A stretch of 64,000 nt of DNA from Deltaproteobacteria bacterium (GCA_016192705.1 JACPTQ010000050.1:1-64000), one strand, 5' to 3'. Numbered from the stretch's first letter, positions 26,502 through 35,616 are shown. Numbers and translations are program-made. The notes: generated by a model not told the origin, from the sequence alone.

Positions 26502-27191
26502 TCATGCGTGGCGGATGGTGCACGAGGGCGCACGCGGATCGTCGTTGTGAACGATCGCGTCGGCGAGCGATTGCGGTTGTACCTCGGCGAAGTACAGCCG
26601 TTGGCCGGGAACGTACTTCTCTTGGTAGCGCCGGCGTACTTGCTCCGCGGAGCCGAACAGCTTCTGATCACGAGCGACCGCTCGGCGAATCGTGACTTCG
26701 AAGTCGACACTGACGAAGATGCGGTAGTCCCAACAGTCGGTCAGCTCGGGGCGCAGGAGGAAGATGCCGTCGAACAGCAGGATGTCATCGGCTCGAGCCG
26801 TTTGCTCGGGCGCGTGTACACGCGCGTCGCGTCGATGATCGAAGACTGCCACGCGATATCGCCTGCTGCCCGCCTCGCCGAGCGGTTCGAGCAATTGCGA
26901 TCGAAGCTGCGGATAATCGAACGAGTCGCGGTAGAACGCTTCCGCGGTGTCGCCGTAGCGGGCATGCCGCTGCTCGCGCGAGCGGTGGAAGCCGTCGATA
27001 CCTGCGCGGATCACCCGGAGGCCCGGTGCATCGATCCGCGCTGCCAAATCGTCGGCCAACGTGGTCTTGCCGGCAGCGTCGGGTCCGTCGATGGCCACGC
27101 GCGTCGGGTGATCGATCCGCAGCGCAACGATCGGATCCGAGAGTTGGTCGAGGACCCGCGCCCGCGCCGCGGACTCGTGCGCCACGGTCAC
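26502..27191 (-). CDS. uridine kinase-like P-loop phosphotransferase
   Basis: 229 residues from GTG 27191. Walker A is VAIDGPDAAGKTTLADDLA; DGFHRSREQRHARYG is the uridine-kinase/phosphoribulokinase lid region, and DDILLFDGIFLLRPEL is a Walker B-like strand. The family phosphorylates nucleosides or similar hydroxyl substrates; the true substrate is unknown. The style resembles actinobacterial homologues, and it lies inside the 83-bp-repeat-bounded unit, so transfer is likely. Its GTG overlaps the TGA of a 20-codon chimeric frame that starts at the duplicated ccmC ATG (27250), so it could be translated by coupling. Confidence 0.8.
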   Translation of the reverse strand: MTVAHESAARARVLDQLSDPIVALRIDHPTRVAIDGPDAAGKTTLADDLAARIDAPGLRVIRAGIDGFHRSREQRHARYGDTAEAFYRDSFDYPQLRSQLLEPLGEAGSRRYRVAVFDHRRDARVHAPEQTARADDILLFDGIFLLRPELTDCWDYRIFVSVDFEVTIRRAVARDQKLFGSAEQVRRRYQEKYVPGQRLYFAEVQPQSLADAIVHNDDPRAPSCTIRHA

Positions 27192-27225
27192 GGCCCCGCG
27201 GCCTTGGCTCGTCGAGCGCCGGAGC

Positions 27226-27308
27226 TCGCTGTCGCAAGTTTCGATCGCATCGTGGAGTTTCTAACTGATTTGGTGCGCTGTCACAACTGAGGCTTCGGGT
27301 GCGCGAGC
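27226..27308. repeat. 83-bp perfect direct repeat, copy 2
   Basis: Identical to 22555-22637. This copy contains the true 3' end of the esterase gene (stop at 27281-27283) and a duplicate of the ccmC start (ATG at 27250 plus seven more codons) before the sequence diverges into the kinase region. Confidence 0.97.
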
Positions 27309-28249
27309 AAGAAGTCGATGAGGCCGCGGCGAAACGCGTCGCCGATGAGCGGGATGTGGCCAGCCCCTTGGAGCGACCAAAGTTCCGCAACGGAGGACGC
27401 ACGACAACCGCGGGCGTATCGCGCGATACGCGTTTCATCGCCGGGGAGGGCTGTTTCGTAATCGCGTGGGGGGTCGCTTTGGTCGAGCGCGGACTCGTCG
27501 CAGCCATTGAGCGTCGCCCAGCGTCGGGTGGTCTCTTCGGCTCCCGGAAAGCCGCTCGGGAGTCCGCCGTACGGGACGACCGTGTCGCGCGTGCCGTGGA
27601 TCTGAAGGACGCTGACCGGTGCCGAGGGGTGACAGCGTGTCGGGTCGAGCCACGTTTCGCCCGCAAGCGAGGCGATGCCCGCGATGAGGTCGGCGTGGTC
27701 GCAAGCGGCTCGGTGCGCCATGAAGCCACCGTTCGAATGGCCAACAAGATAGATGCGCTTCGGATCGACGCTCCAGCGGGACATGACGTCGGTGATGACG
27801 CGACGAAGATAAGCCGAGTCGTCGACGCCGGTCTGGGTTCCGTCGCAGCAAAAATCGGTCGCGTTCCAAAATCGAACACCGAAGCGGTCGACGGTGCCGT
27901 CAACGAGGACGTAGAGCGCGCCGCGCTCTGCTGCGACGGGTCGCAGTTGGAGATAAAGCTCTTGAAGCTGGCCGCTCGCGGTAAGTCCGTGGAGAAGGAT
28001 TATGAGGGGTGCGGGCACTCTGGACGAATAGCCGGGTGGCTCGAAGACGAGCGCGGGGCGGTCGATGCCACCGATCGGGCCGAGCGGAAGGGCCGCGTCG
28101 GGAATGGTTGCGGGCGGGGGTGTGGGCGCGGATTCGGCAGCAGGAGCGGGCGCGGAAGTTAGATCTGGACCAGCGCACCCGAGCATGGCGAGCGGCGATA
28201 AGATCGTTACGCCAAACGCAACCAAGAACTTGTTGAGGTGCCCTCTCAT
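27281..28249 (-). CDS. lipoprotein esterase, PHB-depolymerase/LpqC type
   Basis: 322 residues from ATG 28249, chosen because it places a lipobox (LSPLAMLGC) at a normal distance. A Pro/Ala-rich linker leads to an alpha/beta-hydrolase: oxyanion strand PLIILLHGLTASG, nucleophile elbow YLVGHSNGGFMAHR, acid region IHGTRDTVVPYGG, and the catalytic His in LQGAGHIPLIGD. Such proteins cleave polyester or acyl esters outside the membrane. The last eight codons lie in the 83-bp repeat; before the insertion this gene was followed 30 bases later by ccmC. It diverges from alr. Confidence 0.87.
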   Translation of the reverse strand: MRGHLNKFLVAFGVTILSPLAMLGCAGPDLTSAPAPAAESAPTPPPATIPDAALPLGPIGGIDRPALVFEPPGYSSRVPAPLIILLHGLTASGQLQELYLQLRPVAAERGALYVLVDGTVDRFGVRFWNATDFCCDGTQTGVDDSAYLRRVITDVMSRWSVDPKRIYLVGHSNGGFMAHRAACDHADLIAGIASLAGETWLDPTRCHPSAPVSVLQIHGTRDTVVPYGGLPSGFPGAEETTRRWATLNGCDESALDQSDPPRDYETALPGDETRIARYARGCRASSVAELWSLQGAGHIPLIGDAFRRGLIDFLLAHPKPQL

Positions 28250-28287
28250 GATCGGTACGACTTTCGAACTTCCTTCGCGTGGAGTCA

Positions 28288-29427
28288 ATGGCCCATGCTA
28301 TAGAAAAATGCGTGTCGATTCGCCCAACCCTTGCTGAAATCGATCTGGATGCGCTGGTCCACAACTTGGCGACGGTGCGCTCCGTGCTCCGCCCCGGCGT
28401 TGGTGTTTGCGCGATGGTCAAGGCGGACGCGTACGGCCATGGCGCGGTCGAGGTCGCGCGGGCGCTCGAGTGGGCGGGTGCCGAGTTTATGGGCGTTAAC
28501 CTTGTTGAGGAGGGGCTCACGTTGCGCGAGGCGGGGCTCAAATCGCGCATTCTGGTGCTCGGCGCCTGGTATGCGCACGCGCACGCCGACGTCGTTGCGC
28601 GGGATCTCACGCCCGTCATCTCAGATCTCGCGGATCTCGCCGAGTTTTCGCGCATCGCAGCGCCCGGTCGTGCTCGCGTGCATCTCAAGTTCGACACAGG
28701 GATGGGTCGGCTTGGTTTTCCGAGCGCCGCGGTGCCGTCGATTCTGCGCGCGCTGGGCCCGTTAACAAACGTTGAGGTCGAAGGCGTTCTGTCGCATCTG
28801 GCGGGCGGTCGCGAGGAAACGGAGGCGCAAGCGAAGAGTTTCGACGCCGTTGCGCGCGAACTCGCCGGGGGCGGGGTACGACCGGCCTTTTTGCACCTCG
28901 CCAACAGTGAGGCAATTTTTTCGCGCTCAGACCTCCACCACAGCTTGGTGCGCCCCGGGATTGCGCTGTACGGATACGCGCCCTGGAGCGATGCGCCGCG
29001 TGATGCCGCGGCCGCGCTGCGACCGGTCATGCGCGTCACCACCGAGATCGCCCACGTCAAGCTCGTGCCGACCGGCGCGCGCGTGTCTTACGGTGGGCAG
29101 TTCGTTGCGTCGCGACCGACGCGCGTTGCTGTTTTGCCGGTTGGGTACGCCGACGGATTTGCCCGGGCGCTCTCGGAGCGCGGTGGATTTGTCGTCATTC
29201 ACGGTCTGCGCGCGCCGATTGTGGGCGCCGTCTGCATGGACATGATGATGGTCGATGTGACCGACATCGCGGCTGCGCAGGTTGGCGATCGCGTGACGCT
29301 CATCGGCGACGGGCTGTCGGCGGCGGACCATGCGCGCTTACTCGCGACCATCCCGTATGAGATCGTCACGCGCGTGTCGGTGCGGGTGCCGCGCGTCATC
29401 GTTCGCCCTGGCGGTGGCGCGCCGTGA
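28288..29427 (+). CDS. alr: alanine racemase
   Basis: 379 residues from ATG 28288 (GGAG three bases upstream). The family core begins at RPTLAEIDLDALVHNLATVR, so a GTG at 28312 is an equally plausible start; a TATAGA at 28299 could be a -10 box for that shorter form. PLP enzyme making D-alanine for peptidoglycan: the PLP lysine is in CAMVKADAYGHGAVE and the second catalytic Tyr in GARVSYGGQFVASRP. The stop overlaps the mlaE start as GTGA. Confidence 0.95.
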   Translation: MAHAIEKCVSIRPTLAEIDLDALVHNLATVRSVLRPGVGVCAMVKADAYGHGAVEVARALEWAGAEFMGVNLVEEGLTLREAGLKSRILVLGAWYAHAHADVVARDLTPVISDLADLAEFSRIAAPGRARVHLKFDTGMGRLGFPSAAVPSILRALGPLTNVEVEGVLSHLAGGREETEAQAKSFDAVARELAGGGVRPAFLHLANSEAIFSRSDLHHSLVRPGIALYGYAPWSDAPRDAAAALRPVMRVTTEIAHVKLVPTGARVSYGGQFVASRPTRVAVLPVGYADGFARALSERGGFVVIHGLRAPIVGAVCMDMMMVDVTDIAAAQVGDRVTLIGDGLSAADHARLLATIPYEIVTRVSVRVPRVIVRPGGGAP

Positions 29428-30218
29428 TACGCCTCGTCGAAGCGGTGGGACGGGCGGTGACGAACGTCGTTGAGGGGTTTGGTCACTTCGCCATCCTTGC
29501 AGGTGAAACGTTGCGCTCCGCGGTACGCCCCCCGTTTCGGTTTCGCCTCCTTCTGCATGCGCTCGAATTCGCCGGCGTCGGCTCCCTCTTCATCATCTTG
29601 CTTTGTGGCACGTTCATCGGAATGGTTTTCGCGCTTCAGGCGTACCACGGGTTCGGGCTTTTTGGCGCCGAGGAACTCGTCGGCGGAACGGTCGGCGTTT
29701 CGCTGGCGCGCGAAATCGGGCCCGTCTTCACGGCGGTCGTTTTCACGGCGCGCGGCGTTTCGGCGATGGCGACGGAGATCGGCACGATGCGCGTGACCGA
29801 GCAGATCGACGCGCTCCAAGCGATGGCGGTGAACCCCGTGCAGTACCTGATCGTGCCGCGCGTTGTGGCGTCGGTCATCATGGTGCCGGTGCTCGCCATG
29901 GTTTTTATGAGCATCGGAATGGTCGGTGCGTATTTTGTCGGCGTCATTCTTATGGGGCTTGACGAAGGGGCGTTTATCGCGCAGGCGAAATGGTGGGTCG
30001 ATGCGTACGACATTACGAACGGCATCACGAAGGCGGCGGTCTTCGGCCTCATCACGTCGTTCATCGGTTGCTACCAAGGGTTTCGTGCGCAGGGGGGCGC
30101 CCGCGGTGTTGGGATTGCGACCACGCGGGCCGTGGTTTCGAGCGTCGTCGCAATTATTTTGTCGGACTACTTCTTGACGGTGATTTTGTTCGCGGCGAGT
30201 CGCAAGGACCTCGGCTGA
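29424..30218 (+). CDS. mlaE: MlaE-type ABC transporter permease
   Basis: 264 residues, five or six membrane helices. MlaE/YrbE signatures: LEFAGVGSLFIILLCGTFIG, GVSLAREIGPVFTAVVFTAR, EIGTMRVTEQIDALQAMAVN, and the C-terminal GARGVGIATTRAVVSSVVAI. Permease of the Mla phospholipid (or Mce-type lipid) transport system of the envelope. GTG start overlapping the alr stop (GTGA) shows coupling. The usual ATPase (mlaF) and MCE protein (mlaD) do not follow here, so they must be elsewhere. Confidence 0.92.
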   Translation: MIRLVEAVGRAVTNVVEGFGHFAILAGETLRSAVRPPFRFRLLLHALEFAGVGSLFIILLCGTFIGMVFALQAYHGFGLFGAEELVGGTVGVSLAREIGPVFTAVVFTARGVSAMATEIGTMRVTEQIDALQAMAVNPVQYLIVPRVVASVIMVPVLAMVFMSIGMVGAYFVGVILMGLDEGAFIAQAKWWVDAYDITNGITKAAVFGLITSFIGCYQGFRAQGGARGVGIATTRAVVSSVVAIILSDYFLTVILFAASRKDLG

Positions 30219-30307
30219 TTTTTTTTGGCGAAAGAGTTTGAAATTCGAGGGATAGAGCGGCTAGAATCCTCCCCATCGTGGCGCGGGGCCGCGTGGGAGG
30301 TTCATGA

Positions 30308-30721
30308 GTGGACGCATTGGCTGGTAAGTTCAAGTTCGGAATCCTCGGCGCGGGGATTCTTGGTGTCATAGCGACCGTCGCGCTGCCGGCGGTGAAGATC
30401 GTTCCGATGACCATGATGAGCGCGGGGGGACACGGAATTCTCGTGTTGGTCGGGTTCCTTGTGCCGGCGGTCTTGGGTGGGCTTGGCGCCTTCATGTGGA
30501 AGAGTCTGCCACGCTGGGCGGCCGGGCTCTGCGTTCCGGCGTTCGGGCTCACGGTGCTGAAGTGCCGCGAAGGGTTCAGCGCGATCGCGGGGTCGGGCAT
30601 GATGCTGGCTCTCGTCGCGGGCGCTCTGGGTGTCGCGCTTTCGATCGCGGCAATCGCGAAACCGGAAGCGCCGGCCGCGGCCAAGTCAGATGCGCCAGCG
30701 CCAACGCCACCGACCGCATAA
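30308..30721 (+). CDS. small four-helix membrane protein, Pro/Ala tail
   Basis: 137 residues from GTG 30308 with GGGAGG seven bases upstream. Four hydrophobic helices (FGILGAGILGVIATVALP, GILVLVGFLVPAVLGGLGAF, AAGLCVPAFGLTVL, GMMLALVAGALGVALSIAAIA) and a short Pro/Ala/Lys C-terminus. No family recognised. A TAGAAT hexamer at 30262 could be the -10 of its own promoter. Confidence 0.68.
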   Translation: MDALAGKFKFGILGAGILGVIATVALPAVKIVPMTMMSAGGHGILVLVGFLVPAVLGGLGAFMWKSLPRWAAGLCVPAFGLTVLKCREGFSAIAGSGMMLALVAGALGVALSIAAIAKPEAPAAAKSDAPAPTPPTA

Positions 30722-30830
30722 TCTCGGTTCCAATCCCCCCCTTGTATTCATGCTAAATTGAGGGCAGATGAGAGCTTCGCTCGAAACCGGCTTTGAACTG
30801 GATCGCCGACGGCATTGGCTGAGGGGAGAA

Positions 30831-31337
30831 ATGGTCGCGTCGAAAAAACCCGATCTCCATAAAATCGCCCGCGTGCTGTCTGAAGCGCAAGTCCCGTACG
30901 CGGTGATAGGTGGCGTGGCGTTGCAGGTTCATCAGGAGGAACCGCGCACCACGTTGGACGTTGACATTGCGGTTATTGATTGCGATCTCCTGCCACGCGC
31001 CGCACTCGCGGCGATCGGGTTTTCAGAGACGGGGCGCTTCGCTCACTCCGAGAACTGGATTGGGCCAGGGGGGACGCCCGTGCAGTTTACAGACGACTCG
31101 GAATTTGCGGCGGCGATTCATGCGGCCCAGTCGGTGCTGGTTGACGACGTTAACCTCATGGTTGTCAGGGCCGTCGATTTACTGCACGCTAAAATTCGTG
31201 CCGCCGGAGACGCAGCCTGTCGGGCGTCGAAACGGGTTCAGGATTTAGCCGATGCGTTGTCGCTAATCGAGAAGAGCCCTACGCTCAAGGAAGACCTTGA
31301 TGCGGGCGAAGTGGCGCTTTTGGGGCGCGTTTCGTAG
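30831..31337 (+). CDS. nucleotidyltransferase-fold protein
   Basis: 168 residues from ATG 30831, preceded by GAGGGGAG; a longer start at 30768 also has an AGGG and cannot be excluded. The region PYAVIGGVALQVHQEEPRTT followed by LDVDIAVID is the GG-x9-D-x-D signature of the pol-beta/MNT/AbiEii nucleotidyltransferase superfamily. Members include antitoxin-type or toxin-type enzymes and aminoglycoside-resistance relatives. No HEPN or other toxin-antitoxin partner is adjacent, so its role is open. Confidence 0.7.
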   Translation: MVASKKPDLHKIARVLSEAQVPYAVIGGVALQVHQEEPRTTLDVDIAVIDCDLLPRAALAAIGFSETGRFAHSENWIGPGGTPVQFTDDSEFAAAIHAAQSVLVDDVNLMVVRAVDLLHAKIRAAGDAACRASKRVQDLADALSLIEKSPTLKEDLDAGEVALLGRVS

Positions 31338-31345
31338 AGAGGCGC

Positions 31346-32215
31346 CTACGGCGTAATTTCGGTTCCGATCCCTTCGTCGGTGTAGATTTCGAGAAGCGTG
31401 GCGTGGGCAACACGGCCATCGATGATGTGCGCTTTGAGGACGCCTGCGTTGAGCGCGGTCAAACAGCACTCGAGTTTTGGAATCATTCCGCCTTTGACGT
31501 GGCCACTCGCGATCGCCGAGCGCGTTTTTTTCGCCGTGAGTGACGAGACGAGCTCGCCCTTGGCGCCGAAAAGCCCCTCGACGTTGGTCATGATGATGAG
31601 CTTGTCGGCCTGCATCGCGGCCGCGACAGCGCCCGCGACGTGGTCGGCGTTCAAGTTGTAACAGAGGCCGTCGTCGCCAATCCCGGTCGGAGCGATAACG
31701 GGGATGTAGCCGGCCGCCAAGATTTGCGCGAGGAAGTCGGTGTTGACCGACGCGACTTCGCCGACGCGACCGAGGTCGACGCCGTCGACGGGCGACATGC
31801 GGCGCACGCGGATGAGGCCCGCGTCTTTGCCGGAGATGCCAACGGCGCGCGCGGTGCCGCGGTTCATGAGGCCGACGATTTCCTGATTCACGGAACCAAC
31901 GAGCGCCATTTCGACGACGTTCATCGCGGTGTCATCCGTGACCCGCAACCCGCGCACAAAACGCGAGGTGACGCCGAGCGATTCGAGGAGGTGCGTGATT
32001 TGCGGGCCGCCGCCGTGAACGACGATCGGGTTGACGCCGAGGTGCCAGAGCATTTGCACGTCGGTTGCGAGGCCGCTTTTTATTTCGGGTGTTTCGAGAC
32101 CGTGGCCGCCGGCCTTGATGACGATGACGCGACCGCGGAATTTCTCGATGTACGGAATCGCCTCAACGAGGGTTTCGGCTTTTGAAATGAGGGAAGCGAT
32201 GTCGGTCGGGCTCAT
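31346..32215 (-). CDS. argB: acetylglutamate kinase
   Basis: 289 residues. Second step of arginine synthesis: ATP-dependent phosphorylation of N-acetylglutamate. Signatures: VIVIKAGGHGLETPEIK, NPIVVHGGGPQITHLLESLG, YNLNADHVAGAVAAAMQADK, GGMIPKLECCLTALNAGV and HIIDGRVAHATLLEIYTDEG. Last gene of the xerC-hslV-hslU-argB run, 45 bases after hslU. The conserved neighbour set hslV-hslU-argB is known from other deltaproteobacteria. Confidence 0.96.
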   Translation of the reverse strand: MSPTDIASLISKAETLVEAIPYIEKFRGRVIVIKAGGHGLETPEIKSGLATDVQMLWHLGVNPIVVHGGGPQITHLLESLGVTSRFVRGLRVTDDTAMNVVEMALVGSVNQEIVGLMNRGTARAVGISGKDAGLIRVRRMSPVDGVDLGRVGEVASVNTDFLAQILAAGYIPVIAPTGIGDDGLCYNLNADHVAGAVAAAMQADKLIIMTNVEGLFGAKGELVSSLTAKKTRSAIASGHVKGGMIPKLECCLTALNAGVLKAHIIDGRVAHATLLEIYTDEGIGTEITP

Positions 32216-32260
32216 GGGCGGGCCGTTGTAGACGAGCGCTCGGCCGATGGCAAGGCGAAT

Positions 32261-33676
32261 TTATAAAATGTAGCGCGACAGGTCTTCGTCTTTGACGATT
32301 TCGGCGAGGCGTTCGTTCACGTACTTCGCATCGACGACGACCTCCTGGCCAGCCATTTCGGGAGCATGGAACGACACCTCTTCGAGCAGTTTTTCGACAA
32401 CGGTGTGGAGACGCCGCGCGCCGATGTTTTGGGTGCGGTCGTTGACGAGCGCGGCGATGCGCGCGATTTCGGCGATGGCGTCGTCCGCAAAGCGCAGTTT
32501 GACCGACTCGGTTGCGAGGAGCGCGGTGTATTGGCGCGTGAGAGAGTTTTGCGGCTCGGTCAAGATACGCACGAAGTCGTCTTTCGTGAGCGGCTCGAGC
32601 TCGACGCGAATCGGGAAGCGCCCCTGCAACTCGGGGATGAGGTCGCTCACTTTCGCGACGTGGAAAGCGCCGGCCGCGACGAACAGCACGTGGTCGGTTC
32701 TCACGGGGCCGTGTTTCGTCGTGACCGTCGATCCTTCAATGATGGGGAGAAGGTCCCGCTGCACGCCTTCGCGCGACACGTCGGGTCCGTGCGCCGACTC
32801 GCGCCCCGCGATCTTGTCGATCTCGTCGATGAAAATAATCCCCGAGTTTTCGGCGCGCCGGATCGCCTCCTTCGTGACCTTGTCCATGTCGATGAGCTTC
32901 GCGGACTCTTCCGCCGCGAGGATTTCGAACGCCTCGGGCACTTTGAGGCGGCGCTGCTTCGTCTTTTTTGGGAACATCCCGCCCATGGTGTCGCGCAGAT
33001 TGACGCCCATCTCCTCGAGGCCCTGATTCGAAAAAATCTCGATCATCGGAAATCGATTTTCGGTCGTTTCAAGTTCGATCACGCGATCGTCGAGCTTCCC
33101 GTCGCGAAACAGCTTGCGCAAGCGCTCGCGTGTCTGGTTTCCGCGGGCTGGCTCGAATCCAACCGTCGTTGTTGTCGTTTCGCCCTCGGTCGTCGTCGTG
33201 GGCCCACCTTCGCGCGGCAAAAGTAAATCCAAGAGCCGCTCCTCGGCCGCCTCCTCCGCCCGCGCACGGATCTTCTGCGACTCCTCCGTCTTGACGAGCG
33301 CAATCGCAATCTCCGTCAAATCGCGCACCATCGAATCAACGTCGCGCCCAACGTACCCAACCTCGGTGAATTTCGACGCCTCGATCTTCAGAAACGGCGC
33401 CTGCGCGAGTTTTGCGAGTCGCCGCGCGATCTCCGTCTTCCCGACGCCGGTTGGCCCGATCATGATGATGTTCTTCGGGGCGATCTCGTCGCGCAGCTCC
33501 ACGGGAACCGCTTGTCGGCGCATCCGATTGCGCAGCGCAATCGCGACCATACGCTTCGCGGCACGCTGCCCGACGATGTAACGGTCGAGCTCGCCGACGA
33601 TTTCGCGCGGCGTGAACGACGCAATCGGTCGGTCGCGCACCGGCGTTTCATCCGATTTTTTTAAAGCCTCTTCCAT
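32261..33676 (-). CDS. hslU: HslU, ATPase of the HslUV protease
   Basis: 471 residues. AAA+ unfoldase that feeds substrates to HslV. Walker [21 protein letters not shown], Walker [17 protein letters not shown]-domain insert with acidic/Thr-rich linker ([14 protein letters not shown] region), sensor and C-terminal [20 protein letters not shown], and the C-terminal DLSRYIL that docks into HslV. It starts immediately after the hslV stop, with a GAGGAG ribosome-binding site inside the last hslV codons. Confidence 0.97.
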   Translation of the reverse strand: MEEALKKSDETPVRDRPIASFTPREIVGELDRYIVGQRAAKRMVAIALRNRMRRQAVPVELRDEIAPKNIIMIGPTGVGKTEIARRLAKLAQAPFLKIEASKFTEVGYVGRDVDSMVRDLTEIAIALVKTEESQKIRARAEEAAEERLLDLLLPREGGPTTTTEGETTTTTVGFEPARGNQTRERLRKLFRDGKLDDRVIELETTENRFPMIEIFSNQGLEEMGVNLRDTMGGMFPKKTKQRRLKVPEAFEILAAEESAKLIDMDKVTKEAIRRAENSGIIFIDEIDKIAGRESAHGPDVSREGVQRDLLPIIEGSTVTTKHGPVRTDHVLFVAAGAFHVAKVSDLIPELQGRFPIRVELEPLTKDDFVRILTEPQNSLTRQYTALLATESVKLRFADDAIAEIARIAALVNDRTQNIGARRLHTVVEKLLEEVSFHAPEMAGQEVVVDAKYVNERLAEIVKDEDLSRYIL

Positions 33677-34213
33677 CTAGAGCTCCTCGTAAACCACATG
33701 GTCATTTGTGTATATGCAAATCTCCGCGGCGATCTTCATCGCCGATTCAGCGATGGCGCGGGCCGGCAGGTTCGTGTGTTGAACCAGCGCCTTCGACGCC
33801 GCAAGCGCGTAAGGTCCACCGCTCCCGATCGCGCACACCCCCGCATCGGGCTCGATCACGTCGCCGGTGCCTGAGATGATAAACGTCTTTTCCTTGTCCG
33901 CGACAATGAGAAGCGCTTCGAGGCGCCGCAACAACCGGTCGGTTCGCCAGTCTTTCGCGAGCTCGACCGCCGCCCGTGTCAAATTGCCGCCAAACTCCTT
34001 GAGCTTCGCTTCGAACCTCTCAAACAGCGTAAACGCGTCGGCCGTCGCTCCCGCAAACCCAGCGAGGACACGGTCTTCGTGCAATCGCCGCACCTTGCGC
34101 GCCCCGTGCTTCCACACGGTCTGCCCCAGGCTCACTTGGCCGTCCCCCGCAAGCACAACCGTCCCCTCGCGCCGCACACACACGATCGTCGTCCCATGAA
34201 AACTTTCTTTCAT
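33677..34213 (-). CDS. hslV: HslV, peptidase of the HslUV protease
   Basis: 178 residues. Threonine peptidase: after MKESFHG the nucleophile Thr begins [40 protein letters not shown] and the Ser/Gly-rich [16 protein letters not shown] are typical. Works with HslU as a heat-shock protease. It starts three bases after xerC ends and is followed without gap by hslU. Confidence 0.97.
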   Translation of the reverse strand: MKESFHGTTIVCVRREGTVVLAGDGQVSLGQTVWKHGARKVRRLHEDRVLAGFAGATADAFTLFERFEAKLKEFGGNLTRAAVELAKDWRTDRLLRRLEALLIVADKEKTFIISGTGDVIEPDAGVCAIGSGGPYALAASKALVQHTNLPARAIAESAMKIAAEICIYTNDHVVYEEL

Positions 34214-34216
34214 TTC

Positions 34217-35218
34217 CTATTTCTTCCCTTTTCTCATCCTGGCCCGCGGGTGCGCCTCATCGTACACCTTCATCAATCCCGCGAGGCTAACGTGCGTGTA
34301 CCGCTCGGTCGTCGCGAGGCTCGAGTGCCCAAGCAGCTCCTGAATGTCACGCAGATTGGCGCCGCCCTCAAGCAGATGAGTCGCAAACGAGTGACGAAAC
34401 GTGTGCGGCGACGCAGCGCCGGGCCGTCCAACCTCCATCATCACGTCCGCGACGAGTCGCTGCACCGCGCGCGAATTCCACCGTTCGCCGCGATTGCCAA
34501 CGAACAGCGCCGTCTCGCCCGGCCGGGCCAGCGTGTCGCGTCGTGAAAGCCATGCCGCCAACGCGTCTCGCGCCTTGCTGGGCACTGGAACGATCCGCTC
34601 CTTGCTGCCTTTTCCAACGACACGCACGAGACCCTCAGCCGCATCAAACCGCGCCACATCGAGCCCAACAACCTCGCTCACGCGCAACCCCGCGCCGTAC
34701 ATCAGCTCGAGCACCGCCCGGTCCCGCAGTTCTTTCGCGGCCTCCGCGTTCGGATTCAACGCAAAGTCGCCAAAGCGCAAAGAGGCAAGGGAAGATGCTT
34801 CCGCCCTTGGCGTCTCTGCGTCTTTGCGTTGATCTCCTCTCTTCTCCACCGCCATGACCGCATCATCCACCGTCAAGACGCGCGGCAACGACCGCCGATG
34901 CTTCGGACCTCGTACGCCAAGCGTGGGATCTTTCGCGACGACGCCCGACTTTACGAGGTGCCCAAAAAAACCGCGTATCGCCGCGAGTTTACGCGCGACC
35001 GACGCTGCGCTTTCAACCGCTATCATTCGGGCAAGGTAGCCACGCAGATCGCGCGTGTCAAGGATTTGCGGGGCGATTTCCAAGGCCTCGATCCCACGGA
35101 TTTCAGCAACCACACGCGTAAACTGATCGAGGTCGCGCTGATACGCAAGCACCGTATGCCGCGACCGCGTTCGTTCACGCGCCAAGTAGTCGGAGTATTC
35201 GCGAATCGCCGTTTTCAT
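34217..35218 (-). CDS. xerC: tyrosine recombinase XerC, with in-frame repeat insertion
   Basis: 333 residues from ATG 35218 (MKTAIREYSDYLARERTRS); ATG 35236 is an alternative, while longer frames run into a mobile element. Resolves chromosome dimers at dif with XerD. The catalytic residues are in GAGLRVSEVVGLD (Arg), GKGSKERIVPVP (Lys), SPHTFRHSFATHLLEGG (His, Arg), LGHSSLATTERYTHVS (His, Tyr). Between VLTVDDAVMAVEK and LRDRAVLELMYG, where family members have a short linker, there are about 30 extra residues (QRKDAETPRAEASSLAS then LRFGDFALN) encoded by a palindromic repeat (34756-34832). The gene remains open, so it is probably functional. Confidence 0.93.
   Translation of the reverse strand: MKTAIREYSDYLARERTRSRHTVLAYQRDLDQFTRVVAEIRGIEALEIAPQILDTRDLRGYLARMIAVESAASVARKLAAIRGFFGHLVKSGVVAKDPTLGVRGPKHRRSLPRVLTVDDAVMAVEKRGDQRKDAETPRAEASSLASLRFGDFALNPNAEAAKELRDRAVLELMYGAGLRVSEVVGLDVARFDAAEGLVRVVGKGSKERIVPVPSKARDALAAWLSRRDTLARPGETALFVGNRGERWNSRAVQRLVADVMMEVGRPGAASPHTFRHSFATHLLEGGANLRDIQELLGHSSLATTERYTHVSLAGLMKVYDEAHPRARMRKGKK
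34756..34832. repeat. 77-bp imperfect palindromic repeat inside xerC
   Basis: The outer arms TCAACGCAAAG and CTTTGCGTTGA are perfect inverse complements, and the centre GGAAG-ATG-CTTCC forms a second perfect stem. The arms consist of the GCAAAGACGC/GCCAAGG type of short repeat. It is translated in frame within the inter-domain linker of XerC. Confidence 0.85.
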
Positions 35219-35255
35219 GGCAGCCGATGCTAACATGCCCACGCCTATTTCTCGA

Positions 35256-35563
35256 TTTTCGCGAGAACAGAGAAATCCCGCTCGCGGTTTTTTTGGTGCG
35301 TCAACACCACAAGACCACAACGAGCGTTCCCGGATTTGCGGACAGCTACCGCCAACGCGAGGCTCAGAGGGAGTCACGCGAAGTCGCGCATCCGCAGGGG
35401 ATGAGGTGTCATTCGTGCGAAGGTTCGAGCGACTTCGACACGTCCCGGTTAGGCGTACAGGCGATGCGCACCTGGGCAGACCCGAGGACTTTTGCGCGAT
35501 GAAGCGGACTCCCGACGAGTCTCGCGTGACGAACAGCAAAGCGCGCGTTTCCGGGAATCCGAG
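35256..35563. mobile_element. non-autonomous inverted-repeat element, copy A (decayed)
   Basis: The right end (about 35477-35558, ending CCGGGAAT) aligns with the right ends of copies B and C, including CAGACCCGAGGAC. A central GCACCTCATCCCCTGCG-like segment occurs here in inverted orientation. The left end is poorly conserved. TTTCTCGA flanks it at 35248-35255 and 35564-35571, which fits an eight-base target duplication. It fills the 380-base gap between xerC and the receiver gene; no gene is present. Confidence 0.55.
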
Positions 35564-35616
35564 TTTCTCGATTTCCGTTGCGACGCCTGGGGCGATCGTG
35601 CTAATTTATCGGGCTT

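Noticed and set aside
29424-30721. Complete mla operon after alr
   Set aside because: Only mlaE is present; the following gene is an unrelated small membrane protein, not an ATPase or MCE protein.
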